The position numbers and the translations under genes were made by a program. A stretch of DNA of 64,000 bases from Alopecurus myosuroides (Eukaryota > Streptophyta > Magnoliopsida > Poales > Poaceae). The notes below the pieces were generated by a model. That model ran no database searches. It saw only the letters and a program-made list of their open reading frames with translations, and was not told where the DNA came from. Position 1 is the first letter of the stretch; each line of letters starts with the position of its first letter. Shown here piece by piece: positions 12,421-25,000 of the stretch. The stretch is from positions 176,892,756 to 176,956,755 of the forward strand of contig CM054063.1 in assembly GCA_028641055.1 (NCBI GenBank), read 5' to 3'.

Positions 12421-15400
12421 GTGGTATCAGATCCATATCTATGCGTAGATGTTTTGTACGGGTAGAACACATAAGGTATGTGGGCATTGATGATCATGTT
12501 TTTGCCTCCTTAAGTATTTGATGATCTTAGTGGCATAGTAGGATGAAGCTGCCCTAGACAAACTTTACGTGTACTTTGTACGCTGGACCTGTCTTACTTG
12601 TGGCTGAGGGGGTGTCCGTTTCTCCTACTATAGTTAAGATCTAATCTACGAAGGGTTGCTAAGAATATGTTTTATCAACGTTGTGGCTCATGTTCGTAGG
12701 TATGAACCATTCTATCCTCGTAAGCCCAAGCCACGTAAAATATGCAAAAATAAATTAGAGGCGTCTAACTTGTTTTTGCAGGCCATGTGATGTGATATGG
12801 TCAATGTTACAAATTTGATGTATGAGATGATCTCTTTTGTAAATTATTGACATACCGGCAGGAGCCATATGGTTGTCTTATTATTTACGGCCTGCGTGTT
12901 GTATATCATATCCATGTGATATGTTGTAATTTTGATCGCAATCAAGATGGAGATGCCATGGACCTTGATGCCACACCGGTGGAATGATGGAGATCATACC
13001 ATGATGCACAAGATGGAGATCAAGTGCAAGAAGGACCATATCATATCACATTATCCATGCATGTGATGTTAATCCTTTTATGCATCTTATTTTTCTTAGA
13101 CCGCGACGGTAGCATTATAAGATGATCCCTCTCACTTAATATCAAGATAATAATGTGTTCTTCCTTAGTATGCACCGTAAAGAAAGTTCGTCGTTTCGAG
13201 ACACCACGTGATGATCTGGTGTGACAGTCTCAACGTTCGCATACAACGGGTGCTGACAAGCCTAGCATGTACAGACATGGCCTCGGAACACACACAATAC
13301 TACGGTTCTACTTGGCAAGCCTAGCATGTACAGACATGGCCTCGGAACATGTAATCAAAAGGTAAAGCATGAGTCATATGGATGATATGATGAACATGTC
13401 GATGTTCGCCTTTGCAGCTACATCATCTCACGTGATGATCGGTTTTGCTGTAGTGAATTTGGTTTGTGTAATCACTAAAAATGACTAGAGGGATGTTGTT
13501 TTTGAGTGGGAGTTCATGTAGTAATTTTGAGTTAACTTGAACTTATTTTATCATGAACAACCAATCAAAGTGAATTTGCACAAATTGTAGTATTCATTGG
13601 CATCCACAAAACTACCTTACACTTGGATTGTTAATTGAGATATAACAGTTATGATCTGGTAAAACCATTTAAGTTTGGTACCGTATTAGTGAAATTTAAA
13701 ATTGATCATATTGTAGATTTTTCGGTATTTCCTACCTAGCTCCATATGATTAATGATTGATTGATCTAGAGAGAAAATAATTCCTTCTTAAAATCCAGAG
13801 TCGTGATTTCTTTCATATTACTTGTGGCAACATGACTGAGTATAATTTAGCGTCACAATGTATGCTCCATATGATTAATGATTAATGATTGATTGATCTA
13901 GAGAGAATGTTTTGTTGATCAAGGTGATTTACGAACTGAAAAGAATTGTTTTCAGAAACAATCAAGTGGAAGATATATTGATATCGAGAAACTTATTTGT
14001 GGCAACATGACTGAGTATAATTTAGCGTCACAATGTATGCTTATATTATTTGAATATATGCAATGATTGAAGACGCTAGGCGTTTGAATCTTCCAAGAAG
14101 TTGGGCGCTAAAAATTATCCTCTAAATTCCTTCCTTCGAGCTATAGTAGCTTAATCACAAAATTGATGATGGTATGGATTAAAAGTATGGGTAAAATCGT
14201 TTACCTTGCTTGGAGATTGCTAAGAGTGAAATCTGTAAGAATGCTATTAATATGGCGATATTAGTAGAACAATCAAACTCAAAGTATGACTCAATGGGTG
14301 ATATTATATGACTAACACGCCAAGGAAAATGTGCTAGCATGACTAGCATTGTTTGATGTTGAATGATTCTTCTGTAAATAAAAGGGAATATTGAAAATAA
14401 AATTACAAAAAGATATATGGCAGAAAAGAAGATAACTGGAAAAGTCCAGCTCAGGTGTATATGCTTGATATACAAGTTATAAATGTATTACTAGTTAACA
14501 AAGTATTTTTTGGGTACTTTGATGCCAGATTGGTTGGTATGAATTGTCATACAAAGCAACACAATGCAAGAAATACAAGGGCCTAAAAGAAACTAGTAGT
14601 AGATGTGAAATCGATCATGACAAGAACATAAATAAAGTGTTATTGTGTTCATCGTCGTATCGAACCAAACATTCAAGATTTATTTTAAGAACTTAATAAG
14701 TTGTTATTTTGTTCCGGTCTTTTGTGAGAACAAATGAGATTGTTCAAACTATGACCATATTCCATAATTGATGGATGAGTTAATATAAATTGTGTTGGTA
14801 AAGTATACATCTATAAGACTAAATGCTAAACGTCGCAAGACGTAAAAGAATTTCACTTAAATTGTGACACCATTGTTTAGTTCACGGAAAGGAAAACATG
14901 AAGGAACTCCATGTTAATGGACTTCTGGAGTCATTTTGTTTTGAATAAATTGACGGTTGTGAGACCACTTCTAAAAGATGACTAGAATTCCGTTCATAGG
15001 CCAAAGTAGAATGGACGACTAATTTAGTGGAGATTATACATATTGATGTATATAGTCCATTATGTGTAGTCATGTATGGTGGATTAATTTTTCCTTCATA
15101 AAATTTTGTCGATGATTTGAGTAGATATATGAGTATAACTATTTAAAGAGAATGGAGTTTGACATTTTTGAATTGGTTCAAATTATTGTTAGTATGAAGT
15201 AAAAATCATTTTAACAAGATAATCAAGTATTTATGATTGGATCATAAAGGATAAAGTTTGAGTTACAAGTTTAGCAAAACATCCGAGGAGTTGCAGTATT
15301 GTTCTACAACTTATATTTCTCGAATACCCCACATTAGTTTGGAGTATTCAAGAGACAAAATCAAATCTTTTTGGACATGGTAAGATAAATAAAAATGCCA

Positions 15401-17472
15401 TTATAATTTTGTACTTTATACATTAGAGACAACCGCTTTTACACTGAAAAGAGCGCCATCATGATCCGTTGAAATTGACACCATATAAGATATGGTTTGG
15501 GCAATGAGACGAATTATCTTTTTCTTAATTTCTAGTATGCATAGCATGAGTAAAATGTTTACAACCAAAATAGGATAAATATATGTTTATAAGGTTATCC
15601 CAAAGAATACATTGAGTATTTCTCCTATCACCAAACCAGAGACAAATGTTGTTTGTCAGAAAGGGTTGATTTCTCGAGAAAGTAGTTCTTGCAAAACAAG
15701 TGAGTGGGAGAACATTACAAACTCAACGAGATTAGAGAATCTTTGTTATCATGTCAAGAGTAGCTTAGCACTGGAAGTTGTTCTGGAGTTTTCTATGTTG
15801 ACAAAGTAGAAGACACTACATGTGTTGTAGATACTTCGAATGAGTTTGCAAACCGAACCAAAAAAAGTCCTTGAACTTTGTACTTAGACCAACTTGTGGT
15901 TTAAGAGTAAAGTGTTGTTTTGACAAAAAAGTACCTATAACTTATAAAGGAAGCAAATAATGGGCCCTGACTTCGTAAAATTGGCTATGAGTCATTATAT
16001 CTGTGATAGTATTCCTGTATGAATATCAAGTATGTGACTTGGTAGTCTTTTCGAAAGGCATAATGCCTAACGATAGAAAACGGGTCTATATAAATAGGGA
16101 CAAAGACATGGATTTTTACATCCTTTGAAAGTTGTTCTTGTCGAAAAGATGTTTTCGACGAGGTTCAAAGAGTTGACTACTACAAGATTTTGATCTTCCG
16201 TAGTGATGCTTTAGTCTTTGCGGATAGTTCTAGCAAAAGTTACATATTATGATATGGCAGTTGAATAACAAAAACCAACTTTCCTCTCAAGGAAGTTTGA
16301 TCAAGGATGTGTACTTGACACAGTCTGAGAGTTTTGTAAAATTCAAAAGGTTGCTGGAAAGGTATGCACACTTCAATGGTTGAAGTGAGCATGGCGAAGT
16401 TGGAATCTTTACTTTAACGAAGTTATCAAAAAGTTTGATTCCATCATGAACGGTAAAGATGCTTGTAGAATTACAAGAAATTAAGTGGGAGCGCTAAGAC
16501 ATATTTCCAATGCTTATGGTTGATTGGAAAATATGTATTTTAAATTAACATGGTTAAGATTTTCATATTGATGAAAGGTTTAGAAGATATTGGGCATCTA
16601 TATCTATAATAGATGGATTGAAGCGCCTGATATGGTTGAGCCAAATTACATAGATGAAATATTGAAGTAAGCCAATATCGAAACGACAAGAAGAAGTTCT
16701 TGCCACATGGAAAATAGTTGAGCAATATTCAAGTGTTTTGACACATGATGAGCATCATTGAAATTGAGATTTCTAAGTCATATGTTCCGTGCTATGTACA
16801 CAACCAGATGAATCATGTGCTATAAAATGTTATAGCAGGATAATTCATATGATGATTAGACAAAGTATAATGTGCTATAGTGGGAGAGATCCTTATGCCA
16901 TTTTCTAGAAATGCTAAAGGATATGTTTCCATGTATAGTAATGACAAAATATTCGTTGTAATATGTTACACTAATAGTATTGTCATCTATTCAAATAATT
17001 TTATCTCAATTAAAACATGTGATGAAAGGTAGCACAATAGGCTGGAAGAAAGTTCCATGCTGGATTTGAGTGAGTTTCAAAATAAAAGTATTGTGACGGG
17101 TACTACAACAAAGGCTAAGTATATTATTGCGTTGAAAACAAACAATATGAGTATTTTGTGTCAATGAGTTCTTTATGAACTTGGTGAATCTCCAAGAATG
17201 CTGACACTATGAAGCTACATTTCACAATGTTAGTAACATTAATTTAAGCTGAGGAATTAAGGTCTCACTGATTGACCAAATATATACAAAGTTGTCTCAT
17301 TAGAGAATGAGTGATGCGTATAGACGCAGAGACATGCAAATACAATAGGACCTAAACAGTTCAGATCTTTTTGATGAAGTTCACCACATGCAAAGCATGG
17401 TAATAACAGTGGAACGCCATATGTGTTAAGTGCTTACAGACTAGATTATTGACTCTAGTGCAAGTGGGAAAC
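12421..17472 (+). pseudogene. C1 interior, non-coding or eroded copia pol
   Basis: No open frame longer than about 100 codons is present in 5 kb. A weak trace of the copia RNase H end is visible near 17,095-17,160, where the plus strand reads like TTKAKYI, resembling the STTEAEY motif of the family. The segment 13,740-14,040 contains interleaved direct repeats, and a 33-34 bp repeat occurs at about 13,257 and 13,316. Either this is a very eroded pol or the family is largely non-autonomous. I cannot place gag, protease or integrase. Confidence 0.5.
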
Positions 17473-19095
17473 TGAAGGGAATATGCCCGAGAGGCAATAA
17501 TAAAGTGGTTATCATCTTATTCCTTGTTTATGATAAATGTTTATTTCTCATGCTAGAATTGTATTAACCGGAAACGTTGATACATGTGTGTTTAATAAAC
17601 AAACACTAGTTCCTAGTAAAGCCTCTCTTTTAACTAGCTCGTTGATTAACCGATGATCAAGGTTTCCTGATGTCATTAGAAGAATGATGTGATGAACATA
17701 AAACCAAACTAAGTATAACAATACGATCAAGTCATTTATTTTATGTTTTTATGTCTTACATACGAAGTAACTTATTCCTTAGACCATGAGATCATGTCAA
17801 TCACTAATATCAAAAGGGTGTTTTGATGTCATCAAACGTCACGCCATAACAGGGTGACTATAAAGGTGTCGTTGGGTATTCGGAAAGTATTAGTTGAGGC
17901 TCATGGATCAAGAGTGGGATTTGTCCATCCAAATGGCGGAGAGATATACTCTGGGCCCTCTCGGTGATCTCACATCGACACCGCTTGCAAGCACGTGACT
18001 AGGTCACAAGGATGTCATATCACAGAACGAGTAAAAGAGTACTTGTCGGTAACAAGATTGAACAAGGTATGGTTGATACCAATGATCGGATCTCGGACAA
18101 GTAAAATATCGCGATACAAAGGGAATTAGTTACGACGTTGATGGTTCACACGATCACGAGAGTCATCGTTGAATATATAGGAGTCATCACGGATCTCTAG
18201 ATCCCGCTGTTGATTATTGATCGGAGAGGTGTCTCGATCATGTCTATGTTATTCGCGAATCGTAGGGTGACACACTTAAGGTTTGATGACGCATTTGATA
18301 GGATACGAAATATCGGAGAAAAGTTTGGACAACATCGAAATTGTTTCGGGGAATATTGAAATAGTCACCGGAATTGTTTCGGGGAATATTGAAATAGTTC
18401 AAGGTGGTATATGTTAATGTTTGATTAACAAATAGTTCAAGGGGGTAAGTGTTAATGTTTGTTAATAGGATTAAAAATATTAAAATAAATAAATGAAATT
18501 GTTTTATTTATTAATTAAAGAAAATCCTTGGAATTTTGTGTGGGAATTGATGAGAGAATGAGTGGCTTGAGTGGAGACTCCACCCACATGATGAGGGGAG
18601 AGGTGGAGGCACCAAAAATTCGTGGATGTCTCCCCCTCCTATATAAAGAGGGGTTGGACCTCCCTCTCCCCCACACATTTGGTGTCATCTCCACCTCTGT
18701 CCTCCCGTTGCTCCATTCCATGGCCTCCGGCTTGGCGAAGCCTTGACCGTGGTTTTCTTCACCACCACCACGCTGTCGTGCTGCTGGAGTACCTTGGGAT
18801 CCTCTACTTCCTCTGCCCTGCTGGATCGAGGGGACGGAGGTCGTCATCATGCCGTACGTGTGACCGATCACGGAGGCACCGCCGGATTGCGGTGCATATC
18901 TTCTCGCTCTCGGGATCGGTGTAAGTACGAATATGCCAACAACGAGATTCGGTCTCGTAACGCTTAGAGTTTCGAGGGTATGTTTTCTTAAGACTCTCTT
19001 TCTCCCCGTTGCACTTCATCTCCTAGATTAGATCTTGGCCCTTCGGGTCTCTTTCGCGTATGAATTTCTTTGTTTTCTATGCAACGAAATCTTCA
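17473..19095 (+). repeat. C1 3' LTR
   Basis: 1,623 bp, TGAAGGGAATATGCCC...AAATCTTCA. The TATA box is at 18,640-18,647. It carries the same internal tandem duplication as the 5' LTR (near 18,340-18,400) and lacks most of the CT microsatellite. Confidence 0.9.
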
Positions 19096-19127
19096 CGTGC
19101 CACCCAAGAGGTTAACCCTCCATATCA

Positions 19128-20294
19128 TCTGGTATCCAGAGCTAGATTGACATGAATTCGACCCCCACTATCCCCCTTTCCACCAAAATTTTCTTCTACC
19201 ACCATAAATTCGAAAATTTCACCAAAAATAGCCGAAAATGGATTTCGAACCATCCGTGGATTTGTTGAGTTTTTTGTGGATTTGTTACTTGAGACCAATC
19301 CCCACCTTTCCATTCAGCCACTTTCCTCGAATTTGTCCAAAAAAATTCTTGGATTTGAAGGAATTTGGAATTTGAGCAAAAATCACAGAAAAATCCCGCT
19401 CTTCGATTGTTGGACAGATTTTCGATCGTGTTTTTCTTTGTTGTTGTTGGTCCGAATTTTGTGATTAAAGTTTCCACATGAAGCCCACAACATCATCTAC
19501 GCAACTACACCAATGGATCGAAACGAAATTGACAACCACCGGCCGCAAGTCCGTGATCATCCACAAGATAGGTATAACTTGCTTCCGCTTGAACTAACCC
19601 ATTGTTCATGTACCTTGCCCATTCGTACTAGCTCTTTTACATCGCTTGGCATTGCACTAGTTGCACTGAAGTGCGTGTTTGGTAATTGTGAGAGTGTATT
19701 TTTGAGTAGGAATTGGCATTTTGGAATCATCAAAAATCGAAAAAAGAGAAAAAGAAGCAAAAGATCGATGCCAATTGCTATCACTTGTAGGAATGTGTAG
19801 CTTCGTGTCGCAAAAGAGAAGAGAGTGACCGGTTGCCATGGTGAGAATCTTGTTGCCTCTTATAATTTGCGGTTTGAGCTAGCGTCCTCCTTGCGTTGGT
19901 GTGGCATTGAGCTTAGTCTTCGTTAGGAACATTTCGTCTCCGCTCGTCCATTGGCCGCACTAACCCCATTTATCCCTTGTGTGTGTGTGTTCCATTTTTT
20001 GTTTCCTCCACTAGGTTTGGTTATTTTGCTAACATTTCATTTTGGTTCTTCTCTACGTTTTACAACACACTTTTCTTCGGATTTTTTGTTTTTCCTTGCC
20101 ACTTTTCTCTCCCATTTGCCTTCCACATAAAGCATGTGTGTTGTCGTTAACAGTTTTCTTTCGATCTTTTTGGACTCACTTTGGACATAGCACCCTACAC
20201 CTAGGCTCATCCACTAGCCTCAATACGACCGGAAAAGGTACCGTTGGGTAAGTGAGACATACATTTCTTCATATCACCCTTGTGTGTTTTTGAG
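19128..20294 (+). other. G2 leader with primer-binding site
   Basis: Directly after the 5' LTR the sequence TCTGGTATCCAGAGC (19,128-19,142) matches the initiator-Met tRNA primer-binding site TGGTATCAGAGC except for one extra C. The same variant is present in G1 (44,267-44,281). About 1.15 kb of untranslated leader follows, containing runs such as AAAAATCGAAAAAAGAGAAA near 19,730-19,760, before the gag ATG at 20,295. No other features are seen. Confidence 0.75.
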
Positions 20295-20445
20295 ATGGCT
20301 AGGGAAGGAGTGTTCACAAGTCCGAGCTCAGAAGATGAAGGAAACCCTTTCTTCAACGACAACGACAACGCCTACCACAACTTCGTCACCCACAATGACC
20401 ATTTCCAACTCCACCAACTTGTGAAGTACGGATTGGAGCGCTATG

Positions 20446-21322
20446 TGTCGTGGTGGTGTCACGGCAGTTGCCATAGGATGGCTAAAGATGTGGGGACGAA
20501 GGACGCTGGAGGCGCTCGGGGAGGGATCACGCGACGAGTAGATGCGTGAAGGATGAAACCAGCACTGCAAACAACACGATCTACCCAGGTTCAGGGCCCT
20601 CGTGAGGAGGTAAAACCCCTACTCCTGCCTTTCTCTTTGTATTTGGATGTCTCACCGAGTAGCCTCAGTACAATGGTTCTTGCTACCAAGTAGCCGCTCT
20701 TCTCTCTACTAGATGAACTAGGGAAAGAAATGTGAATCGGTCTCCGGATCTAGGTCAGCGTCCCTCGCGCAGGAGGGGGCAGGGCACCTTATATACTCGG
20801 TGCCCTGCCGGATACAGCCAAATACAAACATATGTCGACATTTTGTGCACACCGTCCTTCTTCCGAGTTCCAGCTGACAGCTTTGGCTTCTAGATTTGTC
20901 CCGGTGCGGAAAGTCGTTGGGCAAAACCAAGTGTCCAGTCTGTTATCACTGTGGCGAACACAGAGTAGGTCCCCCCTATCCTGCGACGCCCTGCTGACAC
21001 ATTGTCGCTGTCAGGCACGCCGTCCTCAGATGAACAGTGCTGTGAACAGTGCCAAGTACGGACCCGGGATACGCGGGATTCGGTGTCAGAACGGCTCCTT
21101 TGACTTCTGGCCCGAGTAGGTTCCCACCATTTCTACTCGGACCAGCTCTTCTATTCGGAGGAGCATAACTCTCTTGATTCATCCTTCTGGTCGTCTAGGT
21201 GTAAGACCGGGTAGCAGTCGACCGGGTAGCGAGTACCAGGTAGCCGGCTACTCGGCCAAACATCCCTTCTGATCTTGCCTTTAGCACTTGCCTTTACCCT
21301 ACTCGGGGGTAACCCCCCGACA
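20446..21322 (-). repeat. E3 3' LTR
   Basis: 877 bp, read on minus TGTCGGGGGG...CACCACGACA. The minus-strand TATA box TATATAA is at 20,789-20,795. Preceded on minus by the G-rich polypurine segment TTCGGGGACTGC (21,323-21,334). Confidence 0.92.
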
Positions 21323-21841
21323 GCAGTCCCCGAAGCTGGTAGAGTCCTGCGAATTCGTTCACTGGGCCCTGCCAGCTTAAAAACCAACCTTGACAGTCTT
21401 GCCCTTAAACCTTGGGATACCGAGTGAAAACCTCCGAATAGCGCTTGATCTTGTTTCTTCTCTTCCGAATAGGGCCACTTTTCTTCTCTGTAGCCGAGTA
21501 AAATGACTTGGTGAAATCTTGAAACGGAATCTCTGAGTGACAGAGCACAATCCGGCTTTCCGCGCTGCAACTGGGCACGTGTCACGCGGACACGATTTCG
21601 ACGCCTCGGTGCCCGGGAACTGACAAGCCACGCGCCCAGTTTTCACGGGGTGGGCCCACCAGCCCGTTACGTCCCATCACGCGCAGTAATTGCCCACGAT
21701 CTCGTCGTGGGATCTAATGCGGCCGTTACGTGCGCGTTCCGCGCTGTGTGCGTTTCTAACCGGCCCACAGACCCCACGCCACACGATTACTGCCACGATC
21801 GATCCCACTTCCTCAACTCGTAACGGTAATCCGAGGAGCGG

Positions 21842-21849
21842 TATAAATA
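21842..21849 (+). promoter_or_regulatory. TATA box of the antisense gene in E3
   Basis: TATAAATA on the plus strand, 173 bp before the ATG at 22,015. Downstream come a pyrimidine-rich stretch (TCTTCTCCTTCCGCTC, about 21,866-21,882), which is plausible as a start region, and an ATG in a strong context (GCCATGGCT). The promoter lies 520 bp inside the 3' LTR of E3 and faces away from it. Inferred from sequence alone. Confidence 0.65.
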
Positions 21850-22014
21850 CCCCCTCGGTAACTCCTTCTTCTCCTTCCGCTCACAATTTCCCCTCTGCCT
21901 TCTCGTTTCTCCGCCGCCGCAGAGCTCCTCGCCGCTGCGCAACTCACTGCGCCGCCGCGAGCTTCTCCACACATCAAATCCTTCGATCTTTTCCCCAATT
22001 TCCTCCTCACTGCC

Positions 22015-25000
22015 ATGGCTCGCGACGACAACGCTCGCGCCGGCTGGGCCGGATCCGAGGTCACCGCCGAGGACTGCCAATGGCTGGTGAACACCCGGCG
22101 AGTTCATCCCGGTGTTCGCTGCCGGCAACCTGACGATGAGCTCGTCCCTGCCCCGCAGGAAGGTGAGCACGTCGTCTTCCTCGCGCACTTCGCGCGAGGA
22201 TTCGGGCTTCCAGCATCAAATTTCCTCCGGTCGTTCCTCGACCATTACGGCCTCCAGATGCACCATCTCCCTCCGAACGCCGTCGTCTTCCTCTCGTACC
22301 ACGTCGTGGTATGCGAGACCTTCCTGGGCGTTCGGCCCACAACAGAGACTTGGTCCAGGTATTTCTTCTTTCGCCAGCAGAGCAAAGGCAAGAAGGACGG
22401 TGCGGACACCAGCAGCCGGATAACAGAGACCGGCAGCACCATGATGGTGCAGCGCCCTGGAACCAACCATCCGCGCATCAAGGGACTGGATTCTGTCCGC
22501 AAGTGGCAGAGGACGTTCCTGTACGTGCAGAATGTCCCCGCCACGAAGGGAGCCAAGGTGGAGGACCGAATCAACCTGCCCCGTTGGAGCAACCGAGCTC
22601 CCACCGGGCAGAACTGGCGGACCAAGCCGTCCATCGACAGCAACCTGAAGCAGATGGACGAGCGCCTCGCCTATCTGGCCGGAGAAGGGCTCAAGAGCGA
22701 CGACCCAATCGCCTGCTGGATCTCCAAGCGGGTGCTGCCGCTCCAGCACCGCGTCCACCCCATGTGCTACATGGGCGGCCCCCGCGACTGTACTCGGACA
22801 ACCACGTTCGAGCTCAGCAACGCGGATGTCGCCGCTCATGCGCGGTCCATCATGACCACTGGCCTCAGGGACAATTGGCAATATGGCTTCATCCCATACA
22901 GCCGTACGAAGCCAATCGAGCGGGTATGTACTTCTTATCCTATTTCTTGTATGCATGTTCCGAGTAGATAGCCTTCTTATCTTGCAGCGACTAGTATTTG
23001 CACTCTGCGTCGAGTAGGGCACTTAGCAGAACTGCTTAGGCTTAATGTGCTTTATGTTTGCACGCCTTGCCGAGTAGCACACGGAGTAGCACTGCTTAGG
23101 CTTAATGTGCTTTATGTTTGCACGCCTTGCCGAGTAGGATGCCTCTATGCTACTCGACTAACTTGTGATGTTTCTCTATTCTTCAGGTCCTTGCTCGCCA
23201 GCTCGCTGAGAGCATGGAACGCTTCGAGGACAACTGGTCGGAGGACCGAGAGGAAGACGACGAGGTCTCCTTCGAGACCGCGGACAAGCTCAACCTCCCT
23301 CATGCCACTCAGACGGAGAAGCATCACGTAGATGCGTCTGTCCGTGATTGGTCCGAGGATGATGACGAAGGTAATTGAGCTCATCTTGTCTGGCCGCTAG
23401 TAACGCAACCCCACTGCCTCCCGCTTCTGAACTGTTTCCTTCTTCCCAATGGTACAGACGATGCCGGTGCTGAGGAGGAGGGCGAGGACGAGGAGGAGGA
23501 CGCCCTGGCCGTTGATCCGCTTGCAGTCGCCGCTCCTGTTACTCGCAAGAGGACGGGTAGCGGTGCTCAGGAGCCCCCCTCCAAGAAGACGAAGACGGCC
23601 GGGAAGAAGACCAAGAAGGCCGTGGCAAAAGGGCGACGGCTACCCCCTTCCCGCAAAGGGTAAGCCACCTTCTCCTAAGCTACACACCTCTGTGGCCGCA
23701 ATTTCCCAATCCTTTTACTCCGTTGTTTCTTCTCGATTTCTTCTATCCTTTTTCCTTTTCTAAACTTCTTTCTTCTCTTCAGCGCCCCCTTGGACGCTAG
23801 TGCTGCCGTCGCATCCACCAAGCCCAAGAAGAAGACCGCCATCGATGTTGACAAGCTCATCGAGATCTCCGAGGAGGACGAGGACGCCGCACGGGATGAG
23901 ACGCGTGCATCCTCTCCCGTGAAAGGAGACGACTCCGACGACGCTCGGTACATGGACAGCGACGCCCACGACACCGAACAGGAGCAGCAGGCCCGCGCAG
24001 AACAAGAAGCACGGGACGCTGATCGCGACGCGAGGCCACCTTCTCCTCCGGCCACCACGGCCGAGGAGAACTTAGAACAAGATCTTGAGCAGCATGATGA
24101 CGCCGCCCTTGAGCGGCGAGAAGAGGACCAAGAGCAGCCGGCGACAGGGGCTGCTGAGCATGACGACCCCGCGGCCCAGCCGCGGGTAGAAGGACAAGAC
24201 GCCACACAGCAAGACCCCGCTGCCGAGCAGCGGGTTGAGACAATTGATGAGATGGAGCAATACCCTCTGAGTGACGCGCAACCAGACGCCGCGCAGGGTA
24301 GCGCTCAGCCGGATGCTACGCCGAGTAGCGCGCCCTTGGCGCCGCCTACCCAGCAGGGCACTTCCTCCACCGCGCCAAACTCCCCATCAATGAAGAAAAC
24401 CAAGACAACATCCAGCCCTCCGGCCAAGCAGCTTATCAAGAAGATCAAACAGGAAGCCGTTGAAAAGAAGGCCGCCGAGAAGAAGGCCGCCGAGAAGCAA
24501 ACTTGCGGGAACCATACCGCCGAGAAGCCGGCTGGCCAGCCAGAGGGCACTGTCCGCAGGAATCCCTCGCGTAGCGGTACGCGTGGTGCTGCCACGATGC
24601 CGCCGCCAAGACCCACTGCCAAGCACGGCCAGCTCACCATCCGTGAACCTGACGCGGCTGCTGACACCGCCGCAGGATCCAGCTTCCCAGATCCACCCAC
24701 CTTCCCACCTTATATGGTGAAGATGAGCCAGCAGCACAGCATCCCAATGACCCTAGTCGAGAAGAAACTTGCTATCAGGAGGGGCAAACAGGCCACGCCG
24801 GTGGACTCCAAGCCTCCAGCCAGGAATAAGGACCTATCCGTCTCGATCTACTCGCGCGAGGTTCAGGAAAACGAGGTAACGTCCACGGGCCTTGAGCAGA
24901 TAGTCGACCGGGTTGGATTTATTGACGCTGAGTGGGACAGCGAAGTCCTTGGCAACACGAACTGGCACGGCACGTCTTTGGGCGATTTGGATCACATGCG

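Larger units (their letters stand above)
10752..19095 (+). mobile_element. C1: Ty1-copia element related to Angela/BARE, degenerate
   Basis: TSD CGTGC (10,747-10,751 and 19,096-19,100), inserted in the 5' LTR of G2. LTRs at 10,752-12,420 and 17,473-19,095 begin TGAAGGGAATATG and end TTCA. The start strongly resembles the Angela/WIS/BARE group of Triticeae copia elements. The primer-binding site TGGTATCAGATC (12,422-12,433) matches initiator-Met tRNA, and the polypurine tract AGTGGGAAAC lies just before 17,473. The 5.05-kb interior has no long open frame. The LTRs differ by about 4-5% in the first 280 bp, and the 3' LTR lacks about 40 bp near 17,670. Confidence 0.9.
9602..19127 (+). repeat. 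G2 5' LTR, split by C1
   Basis: The LTR starts TGATGCAGCAC at 9,602 and runs to 10,751. C1 then interrupts it, and the last 27 bp (19,101-19,127, ending CCATATCA) follow. The total is about 1,177 bp. U3 begins with a conserved coding-like segment (9,650-9,900). Bases 9,920-10,220 are a GC-rich array of GGCCGG and CCCCAGGCCGG words. The TATA box TATATAA is at 10,291-10,297, followed by a GATCTAGGGTTAGAGATGAA-type leader. Confidence 0.9.

Noticed and set aside
22216..23022. Minus-strand ORF of 268 codons opposite exon 1 of the antisense gene
   Set aside because: It is a shadow of the plus-strand exon. It has no domain and does not respect the splice sites, whereas the plus-strand frame continues phase-correctly into the next exons.
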